DNA of 64,000 nucleotides from the NCBI RefSeq assembly GCF_028372415.1, contig NC_092872.1:552746705-552810704 (forward strand), given 5' to 3'. Position 1 is the first letter of the stretch; each line of letters starts with the position of its first letter. Positions 11,036 to 21,899 of the stretch are shown one piece after another. The position numbers and the translations under genes were made by a program. A model generated the notes under the pieces. It ran no database searches. It was not told where the DNA came from and saw only the letters and a program-made list of their open reading frames with translations. The stretch comes from Notamacropus eugenii. Taxonomy: Eukaryota > Chordata > Mammalia > Diprotodontia > Macropodidae.

Positions 11036-11137
11036 TTTCTTCCTTTCCTTCTTTCCTTTCCCTCTTATCCCTCCCTTTCTCTCTCTCCCTCTCTTTCTTC
11101 CCTCTATCCTTCTATTCTTTCTTTTTTCCCCCTTTCT
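11036..11137. repeat. Pyrimidine-rich low-complexity tract
   Basis: About 100 bp of mixed CTTT, CCTT and CTCT units, open in frame as a Phe/Leu/Ser-rich peptide without meaning. Confidence 0.9.
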
Positions 11138-11154
11138 AATTTGTCTCTTTGGAG

Positions 11155-11590
11155 AGGGACTCTAGATCTATGATTTCATTAATTGGGCGTAGGGTACTCC
11201 CAATTTGGAAATTTATTTCATTGATACAGATTATGACAAATTCCCTGTAATCTGTCAACCTCATAGACTCACCTGGGGAATCTGAGATCATAGGTCTCTG
11301 GTTGTGGAGTTTGAAGGAAACTGAGCGAGTATCACTTTGCAGATGAAGAAACCAAGACTCAGAGAGATGAAAAACTTGCTAGGTCATACAAACAGTAAGC
11401 AGAACAGCTGAAATTTCCACCTTGCTCCTCAGATTCCAAATTCAGTCTGCTTTTCACTATGCTATTCCATATTTCTAGAGTTTCTTATCCGTGGTCACAC
11501 AGTTAATAGGGATGAAGGCAAGACTTGAACTTGGATCTTCTGGATTGTAAAGCTGGTGCTCTACTATCTCTCACCTCATGTCACCTTTTG
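11155..11590 (-). repeat. Family T SINE split by a MIR
   Basis: Left part ATCTATGATTTCATTAATTG, GGTACTCCCAATTTGG and CTGTCAACCTCATAGACTCA; right part from about 11485 with GTGGTCACACAGTTAATAGG and GACTTGAACTTGGATCTTC. The MIR at 11273-11482 sits between. Taken together the two parts form one antisense copy. Confidence 0.6.
11273..11482 (-). repeat. MIR-type SINE nested in family T
   Basis: AAGGAAACTGAGCGAGTATC, TGCAGATGAAGAAACCAAGA, CTCAGAGAGATGAAAAACTT and CTCAGATTCCAAATTCAGT. Interrupts the SINE above. Confidence 0.65.
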
Positions 11591-11989
11591 TTTGGTCTGT
11601 AGGTCAAGTTTCATCCTAAAATTTCAGAAGAAGAGGAATGCAAAGTAGCCCCTAGATGGAATTTATAAGCTAATGCGGAGCTTTTTTAGACCAAATTTCC
11701 TTTATTAGGGGAAGGGGCTATTTCATCAAACATTATCTGTATCCAGCAATGTCGATCCAGGTGCCAGAAAATTGCAGGCCAGTAGGAAAATGGTGTAATC
11801 TGTGATTCCATCTGGCCCATGAATTTCCAGTGGCCTTGCTTATAGATTGTCAGAACTGTTCATTAAGTTTGTTGTGAAACCAAGGGCTTAATATCTGTAA
11901 TTTGGAGGGTTCAATAGGAAGTTAAATTGAGTGAAACTATTTTTGAATGACTACTCTGGTTTCGGAGAAACAGCCGACATTGCAGCGAG
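11591..11989. other. No feature recognised
   Basis: Single-copy-looking sequence without a coding frame of note. Confidence 0.4.
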
Positions 11990-12480
11990 GGAGAGCTACA
12001 TTTTGTGGCTGTACCAGGAATTCAAAATTATTTATAGGTCTTTTCAGTGAAGAGCTTTGTTGGGCTAAGTTGAGAAACTTTCTTACAAAAGCCAGCAGTG
12101 CTGACAAAAGGAAACATTTCTTGTATAGATAGGTTATCAGCCACAACCACATTACTTTAAATGGCTCAAACAGCAAGAAGGCTGCTGCTGTTTTCTGGAT
12201 TTTTTGTTTTTCTTTTGGGTCTTTTTTCTGTCTGATTTGTGGTTATCTTCAATTGCACGCAGGGTGCTGCAAATGTTTTTGCATGTAATAATGTATGTTT
12301 GAATATGATTGAATGCTTGATATAAATGGGATCCCTATTACTGGGGGTCCTTTCATGATGGCTATTTATAAGCAATGCCTTAGTAATGTTATTGATAATG
12401 GAAACATTTATCCACTCGCAGTATGAAAGGGAAGCTCTCTGGGCTACAAAATATGGCATCAAAAAGCAGATGGAAATTAT
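11990..12480. promoter_or_regulatory. Repeat-free block, candidate conserved non-coding element
   Basis: About 490 bp with no recognised repeat. RUNX-type sites AACCACA (12145-12151) and TGTGGTT (12238-12244) face each other about 90 bp apart, and a MEF2-like CTATTTATAA lies at 12362-12371. Function is inferred from motif content only. The 98-codon antisense frame at 12166-12462 is not recognised. Confidence 0.3.
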
Positions 12481-13012
12481 GACAAATGTCCTGATGCTTA
12501 AAATAAAGAGAAGCAGCCTATGTCAGGGGCGATGCCAGAGAACCAGTTAATGTCACCACTTCAGCTTTGAAGAGGAAGTAGACAGAGGTAGATACTCATC
12601 TGGCCCTACTTATAGATAGATGAATGATATAAAGCCAACCCCCTCCTTTCCTGTCCTCATTCCCACCCCTTCAGAACCAAAATTGCTGAGAAAACCTTTA
12701 TTCCACCTAATGGGATAAGGCTTGGAAAAACTGCTTTCTGCAGGCTGAAGGAGTTCAGCCCGGGAATATTGATCCAATAACACCATTTCTAGAGAGCTAC
12801 AAGGAATCACACCAAACATGGCTACTCCTCCCAATCCATTTCATCTCTTTGTAGGTATCTTTAGTTAAATGTATACTGTCAAATAATGTTTTTGCTTCCC
12901 ATTTAAATAGAGATGACCATTCAGTTTCTGAGAGAATGCAGTTTTCAGATTGGATACAATTACTAGCATTTGTAGTTCAATGCCCTGCCACAAATTCTTG
13001 AGAAAGAGAGTT
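12481..13012. other. No feature recognised
   Basis: No repeat or gene named. Short antisense frames at 12610-12834 and 12865-13056 resemble nothing known. Confidence 0.4.
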
Positions 13013-13080
13013 ACAGAGTCACAGGACTTTAGAATTAGAAGGGGTTTTGGCATCACCTAGGCTCATATATCCTTTGTGAG
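13013..13080 (-). repeat. MIR-type SINE scrap
   Basis: ACAGGACTTTAGAATTAGAA and GGGGTTTTGGCATCACCTAG match the end of the antisense MIR variant with the ATTTAGAGCTAGAAGG motif. Confidence 0.5.
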
Positions 13081-13180
13081 CCATTGGCATAGACTTAGAG
13101 AAACCAGGGACATTTACATACTTCTGTGATTCAGCAGACAATTTTAGTGGAAATAATGAGATGACCATGAAGAAAATTTG

Positions 13181-13266
13181 GACACATGCACATGCAAACA
13201 CAATGGGTGCATACAAATGCATGCACACATACACACATGCACACACACACAAACACACACACAAAG
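13181..13266. repeat. CA-rich microsatellite
   Basis: Interrupted CACATG and CACA units. The Cys/Val-rich antisense frame here is repeat translation. Confidence 0.9.
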
Positions 13267-13439
13267 AATAGACTACAGACCACTTACTAGTCTTCAGTTG
13301 TAATGTAGGTGAACTTTATTTAACCAAGCTTGGTCAATGATACAAGGAGGACTTTGCTAACAAGCAGGGATTAAATGTTTGATTTTTTTTTCAAGCAGGT
13401 GCCCACTTTGGATTGTAGAAGAATTCAACAAGCTATCTT

Positions 13440-13630
13440 AATAATCCAATGTCAATCAATCAATCAATCAGTGAAGAAGCGTTTGTGCTGTGCCTACTAC
13501 AGTCCAAGCGATCTGTTAAGTGCTGATAGTAAAACGATAAAAATATACTGTCCTCATGGACCTTACATTGTAAATGCTGAAATAGTATGTACATCCAGTC
13601 TATACTGAGAATACGTATGAAACAAATGTA
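13440..13630 (+). repeat. Family A repeat, 5' part
   Basis: Begins with four TCAA units, then GCGTTTGTGCTGTGCCTACT, TCTGTTAAGTGCTGATAGTA and CTCATGGACCTTACATTGTA. Confidence 0.6.
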
Positions 13631-13639
13631 GGTACCTTA

Positions 13640-14010
13640 TGGAGGATGTACACTAGTAGCCACTTACTATGTGTTGGGTGCTATTCTGTACATTAGAGAC
13701 ATAAGGATGAAAAAATGACCTAGGGCTTGTCCTCCAGGAGTTTAAAATAAATAGAAAGGGATACATGTACACAGGCAAGTGTAGTATAATACAAGGTAAT
13801 ATACAACAGGGGCAGAAGCATTCTTATATGGGCAAAAAGCGTTCAAGAGATTTGGAGACGAGAAAGATTACCATAAGTGGGAAATGTCAGAAGAATTGCC
13901 TTGGAGAAAGTGGACCAAGACCTGAACTTTGAAGAAAGGAAAGGATTTCAATTGATAAAGATGAAGAGTAAATGCATTGTAGAAAATGGAAAGAGAAGTT
14001 ATGGGACAAT
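13640..14010 (+). repeat. Second family A repeat
   Basis: CCACTTACTATGTGTTGGGT, GGGCTTGTCCTCCAGGAGTT, GACCTGAACTTTGAAGAAAG and AGAGTAAATGCATTGTAGAA. It lies head to tail with the copy at 13440. Confidence 0.6.
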
Positions 14011-14224
14011 TATAAATTTTGTAATGTTCATTTTGTAATTTCCTTTGTGAATTTTTGCCATAGATTTCTTCCACATTGAAAGCTTTTTTGTTTGCTTATT
14101 TGTTTGTTTTTAAGTATCAGGGTAATATTTTTTTTTTATTGTTTCTGAGTAGTCAGAAGAAACTTCTAAGCCTTCTTTACCTCCTTTTATGTGTCCCTTT
14201 ACACTAACTTAAGAAAGAACAAAC

Positions 14225-14440
14225 ATATCAATCAGTGAATGTGTACTTGCCCAGCTCCATCTACATGCAAGGCTCCCTGCTAGTGAGTCATAAGGAAGTT
14301 TTCAAGATGAAGAACACCTGATCTTTTCCTTCAAGAAGCTTACATTCTAAGTGCTGTAGAGACATTTACATATCATAAGATAGCTTACAACATAGAAACT
14401 AATAGACTCGAGTGGAGTAAAATAATTTTTGGTTGCTTTC
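14225..14440 (+). repeat. Family A repeat, left part
   Basis: CATATCAATCAGTGAATGTG and CCTTCAAGAAGCTTACATTC. Interrupted by a MIR at 14441. Confidence 0.6.
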
Positions 14441-14660
14441 TTTCCTATTCCCACAACCTTACTCATTGCAGAACTGGAAAGAATCTAAAAAAAAATGATC
14501 CAGCACAACCCATTCATTCTACATATAAGGAAACTGAGGCTTAGAGTTTTATTTGATTAGGGTCACCCAGGTAGTAAATAGAAAAAAAGAAGACTGGAAC
14601 TGACATCTTTGAATTCCAAATTTAGTGACCATACCACTATATTACATCAACCCTTGTGAG
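14441..14660 (-). repeat. MIR-type SINE nested in family A
   Basis: ACATATAAGGAAACTGAGGC, TTAGGGTCACCCAGGTAGTA and GACATCTTTGAATTCCAAAT give a nearly full antisense copy. Confidence 0.7.
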
Positions 14661-15000
14661 AAGAGTCATCAAATACTAGAGAAATATAGAAAGTGGGTGA
14701 TTATTATGGGTTGGAGTGTTCAGAAAAGACTTCATAGATGAAGAAGGTCTTGAGGATTGTAAACAAAAATGGGTAGGCCTAGACAAAGAGGAAGGGAGAG
14801 CCTTCCAGGAAGAAAATTGTGAACAAAGTGATAAAACCAATAAGTGATCAGACTTATGGAATAGAGAGTCTGTGTATCAGAGCAGTTTGCAGTAAGGTAG
14901 ACAGGGAGATTAAAGGTTAGACGATGAAGGGCTTTGAATGTCAAAATAATGAGTTTGCACTTTTGCTAATAGAAAATGGAGAGTCTGTACATGCAGCATT
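14661..15000 (+). repeat. Family A repeat, right part
   Basis: AGAAAAGACTTCATAGATGA, AGGGAGAGCCTTCCAGGAAG, AAGGGCTTTGAATGTCAAAA and AATGGAGAGTCTGTAC continue the copy at 14225. Confidence 0.65.
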
Positions 15001-15459
15001 TTTTTAATGGTTTGGATTCAATTAAATTGATGGACAATATTCATATGGACTTAAAAATAATATGTCAACAAGTAAATGGTAAACAAATGGATAAGTCATG
15101 AAGATTTATTTACAGAAGCAAGTCAGGTCATTGTCACCCAAATGACAACAAGTTCAGTCTTATGGAGTGTGGACTTATTTATTGGTACAGATTTTGCAAG
15201 GAAATCACAGAAATTGTGCAACATATATCAATATGTTATAGAGAATCTGTCACCTACCACATACTTATAAAGACACTGTTAAAAGATAGTTATTATATAG
15301 CTGAATCTCACTATCCTTCATAAACTAACATAAATAAGTACCTGGGTTAAAAATACAAACTCCAAAATATCCTTCAGAATTGACAAATAAATTCTACTAG
15401 ATAGAGTTACTGTCCACAATAACCAAGACATAGCACTGAACCATATAAATTCATGAACA

Positions 15460-15753
15460 ATGTGTTCAATAGATGTTGCTGTACTGAATACTTACGGCCT
15501 CCCAATTACATGGGATGAAAAGTTTTCAAGATATAGAGACTTGGCAAAAGGAATAAGACGGTTTTTTTTAGAAATGAGAGGAAGCATATATCACTTATAT
15601 GACGCAGTCTGCTATGAAAATTGTCCCAAAGATGCCTTCAGTTGGTCTACAGAGGATGACCTTGCCTCCCATTACTTTTATCAATTGCAGAAGACAGTTT
15701 TATCTGCCTGCACAAAAGTCCACCAAATATTAAACATAAAGGAACAATATTAG
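15460..15753 (+). other. Unassigned 97-codon open frame
   Basis: Open from an ATG at 15460 to a stop at 15753. The peptide is compositionally normal, with Trp, Cys and charged residues well mixed (for example FSWSTEDDLASHYFYQLQ), unlike the repeat-derived frames elsewhere. No Kozak-type context, no signal peptide and no membrane segment are seen. The nearby frame at 15076-15270 is also compositionally normal. I recognise neither. A piece of a retrocopied mRNA or chance are both possible. Confidence 0.25.
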
Positions 15754-15859
15754 GATAGCAGCTTGTCTTAGGATGATTTCTATCTGAACTCTATTAAATG
15801 AATATGAGGAGGAAAATAATAAAGAATCTTCACAACAATGACAGTAATGATGGGGATGA

Positions 15860-16060
15860 TGAGGATGATAGCTCATATTAATTGGTAGAAAACTTAAAAT
15901 TAACAAAGTGTTTTTTACACAGTAATTCACTTGATCCAATACAAGTTTGAGACTGATTACACTGATATTTTTGTACCTGTTTTGAGATGAGAAAACTGAA
16001 GTAACCCTTGCAAGGCTACTGGAAGGCTTACTTATTGCTAGCAAGGTCAAATACATTGAG
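15860..16060 (-). repeat. MIR/THER-type SINE
   Basis: GATAGCTCATATTAATTGGT, AACAAAGTGTTTTTTACACA and TTGAGATGAGAAAACTGAAG show a decayed antisense copy. A GATGATG run precedes it. Confidence 0.6.
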
Positions 16061-16254
16061 GTTTTACAAAGGCAGGGGGAAAGCATGATAATCCTGAGCC
16101 AGGCCTACAAATAAGATGCAAAATTTATCACCAAGCCACATAAAGGCACAAAGAGATAATCCAGCAAGGAGAAAACTGAGCTGAGACTGCTATGGGTAGT
16201 GTTTGCATGTAATTGTCCATTCTTCACTTCTTGGTGAACCCTTTTGACCATGAT

Positions 16255-16480
16255 TATAACCCTTGACCCTTCTGGGGCTTTGTTTCTTCATCTAATGAAC
16301 TGAATGCAAAGGCAGGAACTGCATTGTACAGTGAGAACAGCACTGGGTTTGAAATTGCTACCTCTCTCACTTCATGACCTGAGACCTGTTTACTCGTTGC
16401 ATGAAGAAAAGGTAGGATCAGGTGGCCTTGATCCTATGATTAGATCTCTAAAATTTCTTATTCTCTAAATTTTCTGATCC
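16255..16480 (+). repeat. MIR-type SINE
   Basis: GTGAGAACAGCACTGGGTTT, ACTTCATGACCTGAGACCTG, AGAAAAGGTAGGATCAGGTG and CCTTGATCCTATGATTAGAT fit a sense copy. Confidence 0.6.
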
Positions 16481-17126
16481 CATAGGTAGAGATGGCATAT
16501 GAAATTGGAGTTAAAATGAGATGAGCAAATTGTTAGCGTGAGAAGGAAGAATTTGGCACATAGTACATAAAACTCAGTAATTCAGTCGTATTTGAGGAAG
16601 GTCAGTCTGAAGTAGTGATCATTCAATCACAGTTTTTGTCAAAGAAAGGTAGGCTCATTACTTTCAAACGCTTACAATAATTAAAAGTAGACTAGCAGTT
16701 TGGCTAACAGAGTTCTTTGAGGTAATTGCTTTAATGATTATATGATGATGATTTATAATCAGTGTATCAATTGTTTACATGGAAATTAGTGTTTCTAAAG
16801 TGATGGAAAACAATTAGATGCATTAAACACTCCTGGCAATAGTTTGTTTAGTAGTCCTTTATAGACCTTGCCCTATCTGAATTACTGTGGTTTCTCCATC
16901 TGTAAAGTCCATATTAATGAGATTTTACTGTAGAATGGATACATCTAATCATCCTGAATTACAGGGCTGTTGGGTGGAAATGCTACTGTCATATCACTTT
17001 TTCCTGAAGTCTTTGAAAGGAAGCTATCTTTCAAATGGGCTTCCATGCTTTAATATGGGTGAATGGGAGGGGGGTATCTTTGAATCTTTTTTTTAACTCC
17101 ACCATTCACACTAAATCAGTCCATTG
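16481..17126. other. No gene recognised
   Basis: AT-rich with a 69-codon frame at 16887-17096 that is not recognised. No repeat named. Confidence 0.4.
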
Positions 17127-17337
17127 TGAATCAATCAATAATCAAGCATTTATTAAATACATCATGTGTAATGGAAATATAAATTAAAACATTAGTTAGC
17201 CCCTGCTCAAGAAGCTTATGTATCTTGTTAAAGTGCTACAACAGATTTAGAGAAAGTGTGTATCAGTTATATACAAAATAAAAACAGTGATTTGAGGGAG
17301 AACACTAACCAGGGCAATTAAGTGAGGACACTGGAAC

Positions 17338-17623
17338 AGGAGTTCTGAACCTAGTGTCTATGATCCTGGAAGGGAAAAATGGATGTGTGTGTATGTGTGT
17401 GTGTGTATGTGTCTATATGCATATACATACATATATACGTACATACATATACATATATACACATATACATATAATATATACACATATACATATATAATTG
17501 ACCTCCTTTGTAATCCTATTTATTTTATTACAATTTTTGCATTTAAAAACATTATTCTGAAAAATGTCCATGGCCATCAACAGACTGCCAAGTAAGTTCA
17601 TGACACACATACCAAAAAAAAAA
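17338..17623 (+). mobile_element. H1 family hAT-like element nested in family A
   Basis: Begins GGAGTTCTGAACCTAGTGTC and has TTTGTAATCCTATTTATTTT, TAAAAACATTATTCTGAAAA, ACAGACTGCCAAGTAAGTTC and ATGACACACATACC. A microsatellite has grown inside it (17383-17496). Same orientation as the 4569 copy. Confidence 0.7.
17383..17496. repeat. (GT)n / (TATACA)n microsatellite
   Basis: GTGTGT units pass into ATACAT units, an expansion inside the DNA transposon above. Confidence 0.95.
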
Positions 17624-18017
17624 ATGTCTTAAAAGGACCCAGGATTCTAAGAAGTGGTTATGAAGAGGTTGAGTATTCCAGGTATGGGAAACAACTTGGA
17701 CAACAAAATAGGTAATTTTGGCTGGACAATAGATTTCATGAAGGAAAATAACATCTAATCAGGCTAGAAAGATAAACTGGAGTCAGCTTCAGAAGGGTTT
17801 TAAATATCAAATGAGCAATTTGCATTTTTATCTTAAGTCTATGGGGAGCTACTGATACTTCTTGTACAAAGGAAAGATAGGCTTCTGGTCAGTTAAGTTA
17901 CTGTGAGGAAGAAAGAATGAAGGAGGAGGAGGAGATTGAATGCTGGGAGAGAGCAGTCTGAATATTCCAGGAGAAGGATGATAAGAGCATATGATATGAT
18001 TAGAGAGAATGAACTGA

Positions 18018-18146
18018 CAGGGGTGGGCAACCTGCTACCTTTTATTAAGAGGATTTGTTCTGTGGAGCTTGGGTTCAGTTAAAGGGCCACACTTGAGGAC
18101 CTGGAATGCCACATGTGGCCTCTAGGCCACAGGTTCCCCACCCCTG
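18018..18146. mobile_element. H2 family non-autonomous hAT-like element, complete
   Basis: 129 bp running from CAGGGGTGGGCAACCTG to CAGGTTCCCCACCCCTG, an almost perfect terminal inverted repeat. The body contains GGATTTGTTCTGTGG and CACATGTGGCCTCTAGG. The CAGGGG start is typical of hAT/Charlie elements. An 8-bp target duplication is not clear at these exact edges. It sits inside family A. A half copy is at 24762. Confidence 0.8.
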
Positions 18147-18284
18147 AGCTAGAAGAGTGGCATAGGTGTGAGAGATGAAGAAGTCGAATTGAAAGACTTG
18201 GCAACTGATTGGATGTACAAACCTAGGTGATAGGAAGTATCGGCTACTTAGTCTTATTGTGGTCATGTCCACATTGCCTCTACT

Positions 18285-18480
18285 ATAAGTTCCCTTTTCT
18301 CTGTTCTCAAGGCCATTACCTACTTTAAGTCCTCATTACCAGCTGCTTGGACCATTTCAACAGCTTCCTTACAGGTCTCTTTACCTCCACTATACCCTAA
18401 CTAATCTGTACTTCACATACTTCCCAGGATAATTTCTGTGCTCAGAAATCCTCACTGGAAGATTTGCTTTATTATAGTGC
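18285..18480 (+). repeat. L2 LINE fragment
   Basis: AGCTGCTTGGACCATTTCAA, CAGCTTCCTTACAGGTCTCT and CTCCACTATACCCTAACTAA match the non-coding 3' portion of L2. Confidence 0.6.
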
Positions 18481-18484
18481 TGTA

Positions 18485-18602
18485 GGAAATGAGGAAAGTG
18501 ATGACTTCAAAAAGACATAAAAAGACTTCCATGTACTGATACAGAGTGCAGGAAGCAGAAACAGAAGAATAATGTATACTAAACTATTAGAATTATAAAA
18601 AT
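18485..18602 (+). repeat. L1 3' end fragment
   Basis: AAAAAGACTTCCATGTACTG and AGGAAGCAGAAACAGAAGAA resemble the end of marsupial L1 ORF2 and its 3' region, the reverse of the sequence at about 23870-23970. Confidence 0.5.
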
Positions 18603-20394
18603 GAACATTATTAAAGGCTTTTATAAAATAACAAACGAAGTGTACATCACTCCTCTCAAGGATTTACCAACTTGCTGTCTGCATTTGGATCTCTCTCTAT
18701 CACCTGTGCTCACTCTAGCAAATCTAAGTCCCTAGAGATAGGTTACCAGTGCTAGTTACATTTGGACTCTCTCAGAGTCCCAGGAGCAAACCTTTTAAGG
18801 GGAAATATACTTCCTTGTTCAGTGTATGAGCCCCCATCTGATGTGTTTTTCATCTTCATACCCCACCATTCACAAGGTACTCTATCACACAGTGCACACA
18901 TAAACAGTCAACAACTTATAATAATAACATTTTTGGGTCTGAAAATGGAAAATTTACTTAAAAATAAAAAAAATGACATACAGATATTAATGTATAGATA
19001 ATAACATACAATACATGTATAAACCTGTATCTAACTCTCCCATCAATATATTTGATATCTCTGGTGAATAATGGACACCCATTTACAGCACATATGAGAA
19101 GAAAACTATGTTTTGGGTGACTGAACCACAGGCTTCAGTGTTAATACTCTGTTCAGGAATATCGGCACCATGCAAGACTATTTCTCTGCTCTCTGCTTTA
19201 CTTGATACTCACCACTCTTCAACAAGGGAAATTATTTTCTTAAGGTGAACATGGCATTTGCAAGTGCTTTCAATTTATCATCAGCCATACAAGGGCACTT
19301 GAATATTGTTAGATATTAATATGAATAACAGGCTTTCTTTCAGGCAAAGAACTGCGAAGCTCATACATCTGGCTATTTTGGAGTTATGTAGATGTATACA
19401 TTTGTCTATTACTCATGCACCAGAATTATATGTTGTCCAATAAGAATGGAGTTCACAGCAACATGGTTCAAACTGATTATTGAAACCAATGTACTAGGAC
19501 ACCAGGGCCCAATCCGCCTTTCCTTTTCAAGTCAGAAATGACAACATAAAAGGAACAGGCCCTTAAGAGAAGCCTTACTTTTCTCTAAATTTAGGTGGCA
19601 CTGAAAAGCCACAGCTGCTTCTCCCTTCAGCCATCACTACCCACCCTGCTTCAGTTTTTCTCCTCAGGTTCCTATACACGATTCCTTTTCTGTTTTAACA
19701 TCCTGAATGGCTGAATTAATTCAATCAGTATTTCACTTTCATTTAAAGAGCCACAACTCCCCAAATTACACTTACCAGTCTATTTTAAATCATAACTCAA
19801 AACTCAAATGTATATTTGTATGATTTTTAAAAGTTTTACCCTCATTAATCATAAAATAAATATAGGCAAATTAGCCAACACACCAAAATGGTTTAGAACT
19901 CTGTAGTCATAGACATCGTCTTACATCTCTTTGGTATTCTTGGAACTGTTTCTTTACCATCATATTCCTCCAGCAATTAACAAAAGATTATTCTCTAATT
20001 CTTTATAATATTAAGTTCTTTGCACACTACTCAGGCATATAACTATATGATTTACAAAGATATTTGAGTACTTTTTATATCACAGATCTTTTTTCTTTCA
20101 AAACGGTCTTATTTCTATATAAATATTTTATTTCTTCATGCATATATAAACAGTATATATTAAAACATTTATTTCTTCTACTTCTATTAGGCATCAACAT
20201 TTTATTCTATAACACCAAGTGTCTTATATCTTTTGACAGTCTCTCTTCCTTCTCAAAAAGCTTTAAAGCAAGTCCTTTATATGATAAATATAGTAAGTTC
20301 TCAGTAACTATTTGAGTTAATTAATTAGCAAAAAAGTCAGACCATTTATTGTCTTCCCTATTTATTTGTCCCCTAATCATAAGAATTATCATTG
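18603..20394. other. No gene or repeat recognised
   Basis: Nearly 1.8 kb of AT-rich single-copy-looking sequence. Short frames only; nothing supports coding. Possible old repeats beyond eye recognition. Confidence 0.4.
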
Positions 20395-20510
20395 TAAGGC
20401 AATGGTGTAGAGATAAATTTTTTTAAGCAAACACCAGAGCTTGAGTCCAAATCCAAGTTGTCTTGTCAACTTGGGAATCTTTACTCCAATTTCAGTGAGA
20501 CTTCTTTGTC
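20395..20510 (+). repeat. MIR-type SINE fragment
   Basis: GGCAATGGTGTAGAGATAAA head, AGAGCTTGAGTCCAAATCC box and TCTTTACTCCAATTTCAGTG. Confidence 0.45.
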
Positions 20511-21290
20511 CTAATCCAGGAATTTTTAATTGTTTGAATAATTTTTATCATGAAAACATTATTACTTATCCCTTATGACATGATAGTCATTGTACTAACT
20601 GCACATTGAGAAAATTGTAGATTGAGAAAATTCATTTTAACAAAATTACTAGGAATTCACGAACCTTTTCATTGAATTTGTGTTTTACTCATCAGAAAAA
20701 CAGTTGCACAAATTTGAAAACTAGTATTCCATGCATGTGAGAGACACATTATTTATTCAGTCTACTGAAGATAGGTTTGCTTATTTATAACCCTGAGTCA
20801 TCTACTGGGATGGCGGGTGCTTCTTGGCAGTTTTCTGAGACTTGAAGTCTGGTTAAAGGATTTAAATTTCATCTATCAATATGGTTCCTCCTCCATTCTG
20901 TTTCATCATTTAGATTTCAATGCAAGGATTTAAAATAGAGTCACATATAAATAGAAGGGTCCCTTTTAATATTTCTTTGACCTCACTCACCATGAGTTCA
21001 GATCTCATATGTTAAGAATCATTGCTCCATCCATTTCTGGGGCTCCGCTTCATGTTTATCACCTGAGTTAGCTTATAAGTCAAGGTGAAAATCACTCACA
21101 TTCCTTTATAATCACATCTTTTGGACCCCTAACGTTTGTATCCCATATTTTTCATCAGAGTTCACTCCAACTGGCTTTGGGCTCCTTTCAGATATTAAGA
21201 ATGTAATAAGAGGGTGACTGTTTTCTGACATGGAGGAGATACCAAATATTTTGCTTTGACTTTCCAAAAGTGAAGATCTGTGTAGATTAG
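20511..21290. other. No gene or repeat recognised
   Basis: AT-rich. The phrase CATTGAGAAAATTGTAGATTG repeats half of itself (ATTGAGAAAATT twice near 20606 and 20623). Confidence 0.4.
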
Positions 21291-21402
21291 AACACACACA
21301 CACACATATATATATATATTTATATATATGCAATTATATATGATTAATATATGTGTATATATCTATGTATACATATACATAGATATATAGATATATATAA
21401 TT
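21291..21402. repeat. (CA)n (TA)n microsatellite
   Basis: ACACACAC passes into TATATATA and then TATACATAGA units. Confidence 0.95.
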
Positions 21403-21514
21403 AAAATGATAACACAACCTCAAAAGACCATTTGAAGGGGGTAAGATTCATTAAAAACTAGAAATTTTAGTTGCTTTGGTTAAAATCAGTCCATTTAGTT
21501 ATATTTTCTACAGT

Positions 21515-21790
21515 TAGTCAGTAAACATTTATTAAACAGCTACAAAGTACCATGTCGTGTGCTAAGTGCCGGAGATTTAAAGAAATGCAAAAGACCTTCC
21601 CTGCTCTCAAGGAGCTTATAATCTAATATGGGAAGACAACATAAAAAAGCAGCATAGAAGTGGGGAGGAGGGGCGGGTCAGGCAGGAGTAAGAGAAAAAG
21701 AAATGATACTTAGCACAGAAACATGATAGAAAAATCCAGAGGAGAGAGAGAAAGCAGCTGAGTAGAATATGGAGATGAATGAACCTTTAT
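21515..21790 (+). repeat. Family A repeat, 5' part
   Basis: GTCAGTAAACATTTATTAAA, GTCGTGTGCTAAGTGCCGG, CTCTCAAGGAGCTTATAATC and AATATGGGAAGACAACATAA. One of the clearest heads of the family. Confidence 0.75.
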
Positions 21791-21899
21791 TGACTATATA
21801 TTCCACTGTCAGATAAAAGGACCGAATTGGACACTTTACACCACATCAACAAGATACAACTGGTGTCAATAAATGGCTTAAATCTGGTACACTGAAGAC

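Larger units (their letters stand above)
17127..18240 (+). repeat. Family A repeat carrying two DNA transposons
   Basis: Host segments are 17127-17337 (CAATAATCAAGCATTTATTA, CTGCTCAAGAAGCTTATGTA), 17624-18017 (TTGAGTATTCCAGGTATGGG, TCAGAAGGGTTTTAAATATC) and 18147-18240 (AGACTTGGCAACTGATTGGA). Read through the two inserts it is one of the longest copies in the window and shows the order of parts of the family. Confidence 0.7.

Noticed and set aside
13440..13475. TCAATCAATCAATCAATCAG, looked at as a separate microsatellite
   Set aside because: Four units only, and it is the normal start of the family A repeat.
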